Source of the DNA: Mesostigma viride
Taxonomy: Eukaryota; Streptophyta; Mesostigmatophyceae; Mesostigmatales; Mesostigmataceae
Length of the DNA stretch: 64,000 bases
NCBI GenBank assembly: GCA_009746045.1
Contig: RPFO01000065.1
Coordinates: 4,774,107 to 4,838,106 of the forward strand
Direction of reading: 5' to 3'
Shown here: positions 1 to 12,243 of the stretch, piece by piece
Layout: each line of letters starts with the position of its first letter
Position numbering within the stretch: position 1 is the first letter of the stretch
Program-made: the position numbers and the translations under genes
Notes under the pieces: model-generated
The model's input: only the letters and a program-made list of their open reading frames with translations
Told to the model about the DNA's origin: nothing
The model's database searches: none

Positions 1-3000
1 CTGCCCTGCCCCTGACCTCTGTGACCTTCCTATTATCCATAGAACTGTCCACATAGAGAACCATGTCAAGGGGCTTGTACAAATCCACAGGACCCAGTAT
101 AAGAGGGGGAGACATCATGACAGCCTGCACCACACTCTCAGCACCCACCTCAACCAGCTGGGAATCAGTAAGTCGACTCAAAACCAGCAAGTCAGGGGCA
201 CATATACTTGCAAGCCATGCCAGCATGCCCCTGATGGTAGCACACCTAGCCTGCGTGATGGGCTCCTGCAATGCATCTACAATCTGCTGTGGGTAGTCCT
301 TACCACCCTCCATCCTGATGAACCACGAGCCCTTGGCTTGGAACAACGTAGCCTGCATGCCACAGAAGACCATAGGCTCATTCTCCACCATGTGCTGTAT
401 CTTACCCAGCTCAAACCGCTTCTGGATCTTAGCCAAGACAGCCTCAACCCAGTCTGGTGGACCTATGAGATGCAGGTCATCACCATGCAGTGAGGCAAAG
501 ACAGGAAGGCCATTGTGGGACCCTTGGAACAAACAGGGATCCACTGGAGACACAGAAAACCCACAAGTATTCTTCAAGAATTTCTCTAGGCTCTTTCTCC
601 AGATAATGGGACTGGACCTGAGACCTTCCAACCCTTTCAGAATTCTCAGGTACCTGGCCTTTATCTCTGCTCTCCATACAGCAGGTACAGTCACAAAGAA
701 AGGAGGGATATCTCTCCAAGTCTGCCTAGCCTGATCTTGGTCACCCTTGAGAAAAGCCCTCTTGAAATCAATCAGCACAGAGCTATAGGGCACACCCTTA
801 ACCAGAAAAGACAGAAATATACACAGCAGAATCCTCCACGTGTCATGCAGCATCCCTGGAGTATAGAGCTCCTCATCTAACAACTGGCCAGTGCCATGAT
901 ACTCGGTTACAACTGGTCTGACATGTGGCACCTGGACACCATCTACCTCCTTGAGCTTGAGGACAAACATCAATCTGAGCAGCTGGTGAACTTCTGGCAG
1001 CTCATCCACAGGTTCTGCACAGTTGGAAACTATCCACTCATGCCCAGAAGCAACAAAGCCAAGAGTCCATGCCTTAGCCATCTTGGGGCTTGCATCATCT
1101 CGACTAGCTGGCGCCAGGGAATAGGACTGTGAGCAGCTATCTGGTACCTGTTTACCCCTAACTGCCGTGGATCAAAGGTGGTTGGGATTATCAACAGGTC
1201 CTCAGCTATGGGCTCCTGACCTTGAGGACCCTCAGCTGGCTGACTCCTAACAGCCTTCACCGCCACTGCAAGACCCTGGGAATAGTGATATCTTTCAAGG
1301 GGGAGGCTGCCCCTGCCTTCTAGTGCCAACTCATCAGAGGTCAAAGTAACCCCTGGCATGCACAAGAAGTTCTGACCCAGAATGGCAGGCCCCTGATAGC
1401 CCTCTACCACACAGAACGTGGTGGGCACCCCTAAGATAGGCACACTCACTTCCCCAAGGATCTTCATGGACACCTTTCCTGAGAAATCAGACACAGCAAG
1501 GCAACTGGGATGGGACATCTGTAAGCCTACAGCATCCTCTTCCCTGATGACAGACACCTGTGAGTTGGTATCTACCTCCATTGTAGCTGCCCAGCACGAC
1601 CCCCACCCCGTGAGCTTGGATACCTTGGGATCATGTTTGCTGCGCATGAGTGCTCGGATGACGTCCGCCATGAGAGGCCCCCGGGCCTTAGGTGGCTGCC
1701 CCGTCCCCTCTGGCCTTGTGACAGTTGCTTCAGCAGCCTCCTGCTCGTCATCTTCCAGCAGGGACAGACCATCATCCACCACCAGAGGATTGTTAGCTGC
1801 TGCTGCCTGGCTCTGGCCTGGCTCCTCAACCCAGCTGGGAGGGCCTGGCCCGTCTGCAGGCCAGATTGCATGTGGCCTTCTTTCCTTGACATGAGCCCAG
1901 GACAACCTGTACACGTGCCTTGGATCCTTTTCCAAAGCCACCAGGCAAGATCTGTTAGCTTCCTCCACACGAGTGACAACCCCATCCTGCCACTTCCCCC
2001 GCTTGCCTGGAATAGATGGTTCCTTCCACATCCTGACCTTCAGCCCCACCTGAGGCCTCAGCACATTCCAGTTCTTGTCCTTACGTCTCAGCTGGGCAAA
2101 TAACCTATCTGCCTTCCTAAGACTGGCCTGCACCACGTTCTCAGGCAACAAGCTATACTGCAGGGCCAGGGGAGAGACAGCCACACCATCAAAGTAATAG
2201 TTAACCCTGTGGTTCAGCTGCTCTTCTATCCCCTTACACCAGGCTGCCCTCTCTAAGGCAGATGCCACAAGTGGCACTGACTCTGCTGCTAGCACCACTG
2301 TCTTCACTTCACGTATGGATCTCTCTACAGCCCCTTGCTGCCCATGACTCTCCCTGGGGACTACTACCAGCTTACAAGGCAGCTGGTCCTGATGCTTGAG
2401 CAAACAGTCAAACTGCAAGTCTGCCTGCACACTCTTGCACACCCCAAAGCCTGGGATCAGGGCCTTCATACCCAACAACAAGTGGTGCTCCTGCATACCA
2501 GGCAGAACGTCTATCAGCCTGTATCTGCTGAACCTGTCCACCCCCACCAATATATACAAGCCCCTGATATGCTGGATATCCATCTGGATGTCGCCACGCT
2601 CCCTAGCAGGCTCCCTAGCATGGGACTGAGGTGGGTGAACAGCATTCTCCTGGCAACCACAGTTCTCAGCAGCAGCCTGGCAAGCCTCCCACAAAGGCTC
2701 CCTACCTAGCTTCCAAGCAAACATTGCTGCCTGCCCAGAATGCCCAAACATGTGATGCAACCTATGGCCAGCCTCAGCATAGCTCAGCACTCTCTCAGTA
2801 CTGACCTGGCGAGACGTCTGAACCGTGTGTGGGGACACATGATCCACTCCTGAGGTTCCAGGGCTTCCCTGCAGGCCGTCCTGACGCCCCAAGTCAGGCC
2901 CTGCACCCTGGACCGCTCCAGGCCCTTCCAGCAAGGTCCCTTGGCCCTCCAGGCCAGCACCTGCTGGAGACCCACCACCTGCATGAGGCATAGGGAATTC

Positions 3001-3147
3001 AGCTGCAGCATTGTTATTGCAATCCAGTGGAAGAACAACATCTTTACACCCTTGGTGCTGCACAAGGGGCACACCCCCGTCCTTATGTACATCCAGCACA
3101 CCTTCCCCAAGGGGTGATTGACTATTTACAGGGGATGATGTAGCTAG
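1..3147 (-). pseudogene. pol of copia element A (integrase, protease-like, RT), partial
   Basis: In order: an integrase HHCC-like segment (RLHHMFGHSG..CQAAAENCGCQE), an integrase core with GAVERSIREVK, a retropepsin-like domain (VDTNSQVSVI and AILGQNFL), then copia-type RT with HGDD at the YxDD position near 480. RNase H is only begun at the window edge. The order integrase then protease is the reverse of ordinary copia elements, and element B has the same order. Broken, and cut by the window edge. Confidence 0.8.
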
Positions 3148-4502
3148 TCACTGCTGCCCAGACTGGCCTCCTGCCCCAGCAGGCTTGGCCTTCCTGTCAG
3201 GACACTCACGACGCCAGTGACCTTCCTTGCCACACACAAAACATGCTCCACCCTTCTTCCCAGACCCAGCCCCACCCTTGCCAGGCTTCCCCTGGCCTCC
3301 CTGAGGCTGCCCACCCTGCTTGCCCTGGTTGCCTTGAGCTTGGCCCTTGCCTTGCCCTTGGCCACCCTTACCCTGCTGACCACCAGCTTGCTGGCCCCCA
3401 ACCCCTCCTTGGGGACCTGCACCCTTGCCACCCTGAGCCCCTGCCTCTGGCGCCTGAAGCGCTTACGCTTGTTGGGCCTTGCCCCATCACGGGCTGGGTA
3501 CCCGGGGACATCACCTTGGCCCTGCACAGCGGAGGTGGCATTGCTGCCATGGGACTGGATAGCCTTGCAGGCAGGATCTGGCTTCCTTATGCTGAGGATT
3601 ACAAGCTCCAGAGCACGCAAGGAGCCATCAGTCTGGTTAAGAAACATGCGGGCACCGTTCCTCCCATCCACACTCAAACCCATACGGTCCAGGAAATAGT
3701 CTGCCAAGGCCCTATCTGTGACCAGGAAGCCATACTTGGCCCCCTTGTCCCTGATACGGTTGAGCCTAGCCCATTCCTCTGCCACAGGGCCCACTATCTC
3801 AAAGGTGTCATACTGATGCTTGTAGTAGTTGGTGAGGTTGAGAACCTTGTCAGAGAACTCCTCCCTCAACCCATCCAGGAACTGTGCCCAGGTTAGCTTA
3901 TCCTTGACAGCAGTCCTAGCCTTCTCCCTGACACGCTCTGACGAGTCCCTGTTGCACGTGGACGAGTGAAACACTTGCACTAGGTTGACAGTGGGGTCCA
4001 CGGAGAACACAACAAGCTCCATGTCCTCTAGCCACTTGTCCAAAGCTTCCTGTGCTAGTGGTGGGTTAAGAGGCTTTTGTCCATTCATAACAGTGACAGC
4101 ACTCATGTGAGGTCTCGACCCTGGCAGCGCCTTCACTGGCTCCACCACAGCGGGTGTCACAACAACAGCACCACTTGGTCCAGCAGGCACAGGGGAGAGC
4201 ACATCCACATGAGGCCTCTTACCATTGCCGTCAGCAGAGGGGTCCCTCTTACGCTTCTCCACGGCAGGTTGCCCATTCGCCACCGTTATTGCATCAGATG
4301 CCCCCAGCGCCCGCGCCTTGCGCGCCTCCTCCACCGAGTCTTCGTGTCGCCTCTTGCTCCCTGGTCGCTTTCCCCCATCGCCGTCGCTGGCTGGGATCGC
4401 CTCTCCCACCAGCGCCTCCTTGCCCTTCCCAGGCTCCTGGCTCTCTCCAGCCGGTGCCCCCTCCTCGCCCTTGTCGCCGTCGCCCGGTTTGCCACGAGGC
4501 AT
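3148..4502 (-). pseudogene. gag of copia element A
   Basis: Begins MPRGKPGDGDKG. A charged, low-complexity N-terminal third is followed by a capsid-like helical region (VMNGQKPLNPPLAQEALDKW onward). A Gly/Gln-rich tail carries one CCHC zinc knuckle, CFVCGKEGHWRREC (CX2CX4HX4C). The product would be the nucleic-acid-binding coat protein. It ends in UGA followed by CUA, and pol continues in the same frame. The same arrangement is seen in elements B and C. The copy is broken. Confidence 0.75.
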
Positions 4503-4555
4503 TATATACAAGTGGGGACACAACAATAAAGGCGAAGGAAAAAGGAAGAACTGAC

Positions 4556-5741
4556 TCAAGCACTGGCGTCGCTGGGGGATGCCGTGGGCACCGTCCCAGC
4601 TACTGACTCAGCACCTGCTTGGTTCGCTGCCTCCAGCTCTCGCTCTTGAGCAGTGGCTGCGATGGGCGTCTCTGGCCGCTCCTCGTCGCTGCCAGCGGCG
4701 TCCTCCCGTCGGCGTAGGGTCCAAACACTCTGCTAACGGGTCGCCCGTCTGCAGATTTCTCCACTGGGATCCGGGGCTCGCTCCCACTCGAGCGATCCCA
4801 CTCAAGGTTCCTCACCCACCGCGTTCCACCACCCCGCTTGTCGTTGCAAGCCCCACGACCACCGTAGTCGTGTTCGGGCTCTTGCGGGACGTGCAGCTCA
4901 GCACGACGTCGTGCAGCGTACCCTTCTGTGGTACCGTCGCCTTGATCTATCTGCTGAGATGAACGTTCGATGATCCCCTCTGGCTGATCAACGAATTGGT
5001 AATGGAAGTCTTCTGGCGTTACCTCCCGACCCGTGATGACCTCGACCACTGGATCGTGTGCGTCTGGTTCCGCCGCCCGCGGTGTGTCGAGTGTTGACCA
5101 AATCCCAAATGGTCGTGTGGTTATCACCCACCGGTCTGCGTTCCCCGTGACTCCTGCAAAAGAATGTTCACGAGGTGTTCGCACGTTTGTGAAACCACCT
5201 CTGCCGACGACCAGGGGTTGTCGACTTCGCGCGCCTGCGCTTGCCTGATCACGTCCGGGACTTCAACTCCCGCGCCCAGCACAGACGTTGCCACCTGATG
5301 GTTGAACAGTCGCGCTGCTCCCAGTCCAATGGCCACGATCTGGCCCAGTGCCTCCCGCGCCAAATCCAGCTGCGACACGGTCACGTGCCCGCCCTGGTGA
5401 GCCACCTCCAGACCGTAAATGGTCGAGGACAGCTCGTCCCGTATTGACACAAACTTTTCGACGGCCTCTCGCGACAATTCGCCGGGAGCTGTCGAAGCCT
5501 CAATCTGCATCACAATGGGGTCGCTCGCCGCCGGCCCTGCTGCAGTTCCGCAAACTGCTACCCAACCTTTCTTCGCCAGCCCCCTTGCCAGGTACGCCGC
5601 CTGGACGAAGGTTGATGCGGTGCTCGGATGAGCGTAGGGATGAAAAGGTCGTGATCGCTCCGGGGCTCCTACCCGAAGCTGCGGCTGCGAGCTCTGGCTT
5701 TGCGAAGGCTCAATGGCCTGTTCCCTCGGCACGTTGGACAT
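4556..5741 (-). pseudogene. Extra upstream ORF of copia element A
   Basis: A reading region starting MSNVPREQ lies between the LTR and gag. It is homologous to 59255-60439 in element C and, more distantly, to 27265-28229 in element B. A shared block reads GREVTPEDFHYQFVDQP here and GREVSADDAFYDFVDQP in B. I do not recognise the protein. Copia elements usually begin with gag, so a conserved separate ORF here is unusual. It could be an added structural or regulatory protein. This copy is broken. Confidence 0.6.
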
Positions 5742-5766
5742 GAAGAAGTAAGGAGACAATAATACG

Positions 5767-6411
5767 AGTTAGAAAGAGCTCCCAACGTATGTGAGCTCTT
5801 GGTCTTTCACAGCGCGTCTTAGCCAATGTTGCAAGGCAGCAACCTTAAATCTGTTCACCAGGCCACGACCACAATGGGCACTTCCACGACCAAGGTGGCA
5901 CCCACGGTTCGTGCTTTCCGAGATAGCTGGTCATCCCCCATGACCAAGCTATATCCTTTGCGTTGTTCCTCGTTCCCATCGGCGTGACGAGGCACGTGCA
6001 GGCGTGCAAGCAAATCCTCAACGTCCACTGGCATCAGTGCAGAGCCAGGACGAACTGGATTTGCCTAGACTCTGCAACCTAGGAAGTACAGGACCTGTCA
6101 CAAGCCTGCAAGGCCTAGTATCCTTGCAGCCCTGTGCCAGCTCCAGTACCCTACTAGTCACAGGCTGCTGCTCCTCCTGGTCTACGTGGACCACAGTCAC
6201 GTGATAGACAGGCTAAGCCTGTGCAGGCACGGCCTGCCACGTGTCCTGTCCACTACACCAGAGGACTGCACCCTAGTCGGCCACGGACGGCTAGGACTTC
6301 GGGACTTGATATCTTTTTCGTCCCTTGTCTGTTTCAGGCGGTCAGCACGGCGTTGGAAAGGTCTTTCCAAACTGCATCCACTTAGCATATTGGTTGCCCA
6401 AAATGCTAACT
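5767..6411 (-). repeat. 5' LTR of copia element A (645 bp)
   Basis: In element orientation it starts AGTTAGCAT and ends CTTTCTAACT, so the ends form an AGTTAG/CTAACT inverted repeat where TG/CA would be usual. The sequence matches the element C LTR (58586-59229) at roughly 97-98% by eye. It is followed inward by CGTATTA, which also follows the LTRs of elements B, C and D and is the likely start of the primer-binding site. Confidence 0.85.
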
Positions 6412-6418
6412 CTTACAG

Positions 6419-7907
6419 GCTCCGGCCAAGCGTAAGGAACGCGCGACTGCCACGGGTGCCCCCCGCAAACACCCCAAGGGGAGTAAGCGGCCAGCCACGG
6501 GTGGCACGGCAGGATCGCGACGTGGCGGCAAGGGGAGGGCATCCAAAGCTCCCAAGGCCAGCGGCCCAGCCTCTGAGGAGGAAGAAGAGAAGGGGTCTGA
6601 GTCCGAGGCGTTGGAGTATGCGCAGGAGCTGCAGGGCCGGCGCAAGAAGAGCGTGGTTGCCAAGGCCAAACAGGTGCACGCTGCCCAGAAGCGCGGCGAT
6701 CCGCTGCCGGAGATCTCCTCGGAGGAGGAAGAGGACTGGGTGCCAGGCAATTCCCCCCAAGGCAAGAAGAAGAAGAAGACGAAGCGCGATGAAGTATGGG
6801 CGGCAGTGGTTGAGATGAGGCTGGCGGACGAGAGGCGCAAGAGGGATGAAGATGAGGCACGCGAAAAGAAAGCGTCGCGGAAGGGGGGGATTGGCGAGGC
6901 GGGGTCAGTGAAGGCACCCAACAAGGCGGGGGCAAGCAAGAAGGCTGGAGCAGTGAAGGCAACCTGGGACAAGGCCGGATGTGAGGCAGCTGACGTGGTG
7001 GGAAGGGGGGGGCAGCCGACCAGGTGGGGGCAGCAGGGGTCGGCAACCCAGCCGCGGGAGCACCACCACCAACGGATCAGGCCACCCGCCCAGCCAAGAA
7101 AAAGTCCAAGCCTTCTCTCCCTCCTCTCGAGCTTCCGCCACAGCGCACAGTGGCAAAGCATGCCGAGGTGCTGACAACGGCGGACTGGGCCAAATACCAG
7201 GTTTTCACCTTGTATGGTGACGGCCTGACGTACTACGGAAACCCTGACCCACAGGACCCGTATGCAAAGAAGTATGACAACCACTGGCGCATGGTGGTCA
7301 AGTAAGTATCGTTGCATGGGTTGGCTCCAAGATATACTGGACCATTTATGTGACAAGAATGTACACTCTCTATGTAACTCTGCAAACCCATGCCATGTGT
7401 GACTAGGTAGCACATTGCAGTACATATGCATGTCTACCGCACACATGCGACAGGTCACGTCGGCATGATCAAATGGGCCAACATATTAGTAGGCGTATGA
7501 GCACACACACATCACACATCACACATCACCCATCACACATCACACATCACGTGTACATCACATGTACATATGCACTGTCACACGCACACGCACCACAACA
7601 CAGGGACGCACCCCCCCACACCCCCACACCCCCACACCCCCACCCCCACCGCAACCCCCACCCCCCACCACCACCATGTACCGCCGCCGCCGCCGCCACC
7701 ACCACCACAACAACAACCACCACCACCAACAACAACAACATTGTACTTCGCATTTGTAATGCATTATTATGGTGTGTGGTTGTGTGTCTTGGCACGTTTC
7801 TTATGTGCAGGTACCCTAAACAGCATGAGCAGAAGCGCACGGAAAGGGTGAAGCAAACGTTTGTGATCGCTGACTACGGAGTCGCATGGTGCCTTGTTGC
7901 GATGTAG
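6419..7907 (+). pseudogene. 3' end of a lysine-rich host gene, last two exons
   Basis: An exon starts at 6419 directly after CTTACAG, a good acceptor, and reads APAKRKERATATGAPRKHPK in frame. The product is rich in Lys, Glu and Ala with acidic patches (SEEEEEKG, SSEEEEDW), like nuclear or chromatin-associated tails. A run of eight G at 7005-7012 separates two open frames, so either one G is gained or lost, or there is a sequencing error. After it the frame reads through LTTADWAKYQVFTLYGDGL to a donor GTAAGT at 7302. The final exon is 7811-7907 and ends GVAWCLVAM. Upstream exons would lie beyond element A. No family recognised. Confidence 0.55.
7302..7810 (+). other. Intron with CA-rich and ACC-rich microsatellites
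   Basis: GTAAGTATC donor and TTATGTGCAG acceptor bound 509 bp. From about 7497 to 7740 it holds CACACAT, CCCCCACA and CCACCACAA simple repeats. Joining the flanking exons keeps the reading frame (AA+G gives Lys). Confidence 0.65.
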
Positions 7908-8154
7908 ACTTTTCCCTGTGGGCCCAACTGCCCTTCATGTTTTTAATATCTGGCCATCATGTTGTAAACGGAGGTATTAGGGTTGCGTCATTAATAATCG
8001 CACCCGCCTGCCGTATTTCTGGCACACCTTGAATAGGCTAGGTAGGGCTTGCCGTGACCTTTCCGGCACAGTTTATATAGCACTGAAACGAGTGCAGACA
8101 GTATAGCTGAAACTAGCGCATTATAGGTGTTACACATCCATGCCACACAACTCG

Positions 8155-8400
8155 GTGGGACATGTCCCACCAACCTGTGTTTTGTATGTGTATGAACATG
8201 TGTCCCACCTACCTGTAATTGAAAATTTGCCTGTCCCACCGACCTGAATTTTGAACATGTAACTGTCCCACCACACTGAATTTTGAAAGCTACCCTGTCC
8301 CACTTACCTGAATACCTGAAACATGGCTGTTCCACGTACCTGAACCTGGTGTCTCTCCTAGGTGAAAAGTGTTCCACTCGCGTCCCACCTATGTGAGCTG
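8155..8400. repeat. Degenerate tandem repeat with TGTCCCACC core
   Basis: About six copies of a roughly 40-bp unit of the form CTGTCCCACCnACCTGAATT follow one another downstream of the gene that ends at 7907. The rest of 7908-8778 shows no coding signal. Confidence 0.55.
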
Positions 8401-8778
8401 CCCATGTACATCCAGATGTTGCTGGCCGACCTAGTGGTCCCATGCAGCCTGCAGTTTGAACACCGCATCCACTCTCTAGAATAGTTAGACCGTGGCCTTG
8501 TACATGCCCGCCGGCCTACTACGCTGAGGCACTATACCAGCTGATGCCTAGCATTTTTAGTCATGCACATGTGTGCCTATGATGCTTTGCCACACTCCAG
8601 ATGCATGATGCCTAGCTTTATTTAGTTAAATGTTGTGCCCATGCAGAGAGTTGCTCTCTGCATGCTGAGATGCCACGCTCTAGCTTTTGTATAGCTATGC
8701 TGATCTTCCCCCCCATTAATTAATCAGTAATTAATTAGACTCGTGCTCCCGTTGGGGAGTCACGGAGCATTAACCCCG

Positions 8779-8931
8779 ATGGATGGATGGATGGATGGAT
8801 GGATGGATGGATGGATGGATGGATGGATGGATGGATGGATGGATGGATGGATGGATGGATGGATGGATGGATGGATGGATGGATGGATGGATGGATGGAT
8901 GGATGGATGGATGGATGGATGGATGGATGGA
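8779..8931. repeat. GGAT microsatellite, left part
   Basis: About 38 uninterrupted copies of GGAT/ATGG. The array resumes at 11053 on the far side of a split-repeat element, so both parts were one locus. Open frames across it (MDGWMDGW) are products of the repeat. Confidence 0.95.
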
Positions 8932-11052
8932 TTTGCTGAGCTTCGCTCATTTTATATATGACGCGTGGACGGGCTCAAAGGGGACCGACCTGCCGTAGGT
9001 AGCGTAAGACTAGCGCTTGTCACGAGGGTACTGCACCGGCCGGCCCTGTTTTGTGCCGAGGCTGAGTGTGGTTCCGGAGTGCAGGCCTAGGTAGCTTCTA
9101 ACGTACGTCACTAGACCTTGTTACCTGCGCCAGCCGCCAGGCGTGGCGCAACTGTGATTGGCAGTCAGTACACCTTGTACCTGCGCCAGCCGGCAGGCCT
9201 GCGTGGCGCAATGTGAATGATAGTCAGTACTTAGAGTGGTGTAGGGGACGTAGGGAGGCCTCTTTTCAGCTTCGCAACTTGATCCCAGCATTTGCTGGCA
9301 AGGTCGGCTGGCCGCTATGGCGGCTGCGCTGAATGTAAGACGATGCTATCGGCCTCTCCGGGCGTGGAGAGGCCTGGAATAAAGGTCTTTATGTTCGCCA
9401 CCCACCGTTACAGGCCACGGTAATGGTTGTTGGGTGGGGGGCTCTACGTTTTGAGTAAAATGGTGTGATTTCCGGCGCTGGGCCCACTGACGATTCCCCT
9501 CTACCCCTGGGTGCGGCAAGCGGCTTCCTGACACTGGGGAAGCTGCGATTTTAGTCGGACAACGTCAGGGAAGGAGCCATACAGGCCAGGGCCAGCGGCT
9601 ACGGTGGAAAGAATCACAGGTGGAGGCGAATCTGCCTTAAACGTGGAGATGGCTAGCGCGGGGTGCCAGGGTAGCCCATAACTGCCAGGAGCCTGACAGC
9701 GGACCCGATCTTTCGGCCTGTGGCCAGACGGGAGTTTCGGGGAGGATGCGGGGCTGGAGCGAATCTTGGTGGGAGGAGCGCGCTCTCCATCATTGCCCAG
9801 TTGTTCAGCAAAGAATGTTCGCCTGGCGGGGCTGAAATTCTTGCTGTTTTATCGCCTTGTTTTTTATCCTGTATGATGCATTATAGGAAAAGCGATAAAG
9901 AGTTCGGTTCAGCCAGGGGGGCATATCTATGCCATAAAAAATTTCCTACAACAACACAAGCCCTGGTCAGGGCCTTGGCTAAGCAGTTTCCAAGCCAAGG
10001 CCTTGGTAGGGTAGAGGGCCTATCGCCACAAAGGTTTCAATGCCGGGAAATCCCAGCCTCGGGGGTGGGGCTGGTGATGGGTCCTGGGCTTGTGAGAGAC
10101 GGTCCGGGGGCGTAAGGCCTAATGAGCAGCCGCTGGAAACCGCCCCCCTAACGGGGGGAACGACATGGGTGCCGCCCTGCGTCCGCCGGGAAACCGTAGC
10201 GGCCACACGGGGGCGGCAGTACAGCCGTGGCAGCGTGCAGGAGGGGGGCCATGGGCGGAAAGAAAATCGGCACCAAGGTTGGCGACAGCCTTGGTGGCCA
10301 GGAAGGAGGTGTGGGGGCAACACCTTGTGTTCGAGTATGCTGGGCCCCCAGCATGGTGCTACAATAACCAACTTGATAATGATGTGCACTGAGTTTGAAG
10401 GTGTGGTATAGGCTGTCCGTATAAAGCCTAGCACACAAAAATGTAAAATAAATGTTTCTCTTGGTGGGAAGGAACTCCAATGGACCAAAAACAAGAAATG
10501 TATTTGCTGAGCTTCGCTCATTTTATATATGACGCGTGGACGGGCTCAAAGGGGACCGACCTGCCGTAGGTAGCGTAAGACTAGCGCTTGTCACGAGGGT
10601 ACTGCACCGGCCGGCCCTGTTTTGTGCCGAGGCTGAGTGTGGTTCCGGAGTGCAGGCCTAGGTAGCTTCTAACGTACGTCACTAGACCTTGTTACCTGCG
10701 CCAGCCGCCAGGCGTGGCGCAACTGTGATTGGCAGTCAGTACACCTTGTACCTGCGCCAGCCGGCAGGCCTGCGTGGCGCAATGTGAATGATAGTCAGTA
10801 CTTAGAGTGGTGTAGGGGACGTAGGGAGGCCTCTTTTCAGCTCCCACCCACCCACCCACGCTGCTAAGAGGGGCAACACCTTGTGTTTGCTGGGCCCCCA
10901 GCATGGTGCTACAATAACCAACTTGATAATGATGTGCACTGAGTTTGAAGGTGTGGTATAGGCTGTCCGTATAAAGCCTAGCACACAAAAATGTAAAATA
11001 AATGTTTCTCTTGGTGGGAAGGAACTCCAATGGACCAAAAACAAGAAATGTA
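8932..11052 (+). mobile_element. Split-direct-repeat element, family 3 (non-autonomous)
   Basis: A1 8932-9271 is repeated as A2 10503-10842 (340 bp each). B1 10314-10502 is repeated as B2 10870-11052. A long spacer (9272-10313) lies between A1 and B1. A short C-rich spacer (10843-10869, CCCACCCACCC...) lies between A2 and B2. B1 abuts A2 directly. This order, A1-spacer-B1-A2-B2, is the split direct repeat layout known for PAT/Ngaro, Kangaroo and TOC1 elements. No RT or recombinase is encoded; the spacer has only short unconvincing frames. It sits exactly inside the GGAT array with no target duplication. Confidence 0.75.
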
Positions 11053-11511
11053 TGGATGGATGGATGGATGGATGGATGGATGGATGGATGGATGGATGGA
11101 TGGATGGATGGATGGATGGATGGATGGATGGATGGATGGATGGATGGATGGATGGATGGATGGATGGATGGATGGATGGATGGATGGATGGATGGATGGA
11201 TGGATGGATGGATGGATGGATGGATGGATGGATGGATGGATGGATGGATGGATGGATGGATGGATGGATGGATGGATGGATGGATGGATGGATGGATGGA
11301 TGGATGGATGGATGGATGGATGGATGGATGGATGGATGGATGGATGGATGGATGGATGGATGGATGGATGGATGGATGGATCAGTGGATGGATGGATGGA
11401 TGGATGGATGGATGGATGGATGGATGGATGGATGGATGGATGGATGGATGGATGGATGGATGGATGGATGGATGGATGGATGGATGGATGGATGGATGGA
11501 TGGATGGATGG
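11053..11511. repeat. GGAT microsatellite, right part
   Basis: About 115 copies of GGAT with one interruption near 11380 (ATCAGTGG). It continues the array at 8779-8931. Confidence 0.95.
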
Positions 11512-11632
11512 GTGCAAACAGTCCTACCGGTCTAATCTATCTATATCAGCTACCTATAACCACTATCTAACAGCATTACCACCACGTCTATCTAAACAGC
11601 ATCACGCTGCCCTAGGGGAGCTGTCTGGCATG

Positions 11633-11760
11633 CCTCCCGTGGGTTTGCACACGCGGGCGCTTCCCCACAGGGGGGGGCTCGTTGTCCTCTATGACCTGGG
11701 CCCACTTGGCCTTGTCCATCATCTTCTTCCAAATCACGGAGAGGCCTAGGCCCCCGGCCC
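11633..11760 (-). pseudogene. Short coding-like fragment, unidentified
   Basis: On the minus strand a short stretch reads [18 protein letters not shown] and then [19 protein letters not shown] before a stop. The GGLGL start resembles the segment just after the RT domain in LINEs, but the piece is too short to name. The rest of 11512-12960 shows nothing coding that I trust. Confidence 0.3.
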
Positions 11761-12221
11761 ATGTCCTCTACTATAGCTGTTCTTTGATCGAAGGTGCGGG
11801 CCTTGCGGCGTCTAACATCAGGGGGCCCGGCCGACGTCAGGAGGTGCCGGCCAGGCTGAGCTGGGCGCAGTCCTGCGGGGGGGGCACGTGACAGGCTCCC
11901 CCTTAGCTGGGCATAGCTTGATAGATCATGGGGCTGCCTGCGCAGGTGCCCTGGGGCACCTAGAGCAATTAAGTGTCAAGGAGACAACCAGCGCAGGCCA
12001 GAAATCGGGAGAATCCGAGTGTCGTTTACATATTTCCCACCCTTGCAGGAAGCTAGTAGCTTCGAATGTATTATAGGCCATATGCCCCTTCTCTGGGCTA
12101 GTCCGACGAGTGCGCACGTGAACCGGCACTCCCGGTCACACACGACACCATAGAGATAGTCAGCTGCACCGCCTCATGTCGGCGAAACCCATAGTTCCAT
12201 CGGAATCGTTTCAGCGGCCGG

Positions 12222-12243
12222 CACTTCCTCTCGAGAGGAAGTG
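12222..12243. repeat. Perfect 22-bp palindrome
   Basis: CACTTCCTCTC is followed at once by its reverse complement GAGAGGAAGTG, centred on an XhoI-like CTCGAG. It is not related to the GGGTCTCGC palindromes elsewhere in the window. Confidence 0.7.

Larger units (their letters stand above)
1..6411 (-). mobile_element. Ty1/copia-type LTR retrotransposon A, partial
   Basis: Read on the minus strand the element runs LTR (5767-6411), an extra ORF (4556-5741), gag with a zinc knuckle (3148-4502) and pol (3147 to the window start). The 3' LTR lies outside the window. Sequence and order are nearly the same as in element C at 58586-64000, which is on the other strand. The pol part visible here includes integrase, a protease-like domain and most of the copia-type reverse transcriptase. 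The copy is broken, with about three to four breaks, but is still close to C, so it is young. Its right edge lies 7 bp before a splice acceptor of the next gene. Confidence 0.9.

Noticed and set aside
8735-8998. Open frames of MDGWMDGW or HPSIHPSI repeats (also 10978-11570)
   Set aside because: Products of the GGAT microsatellite, open in all frames on both strands.
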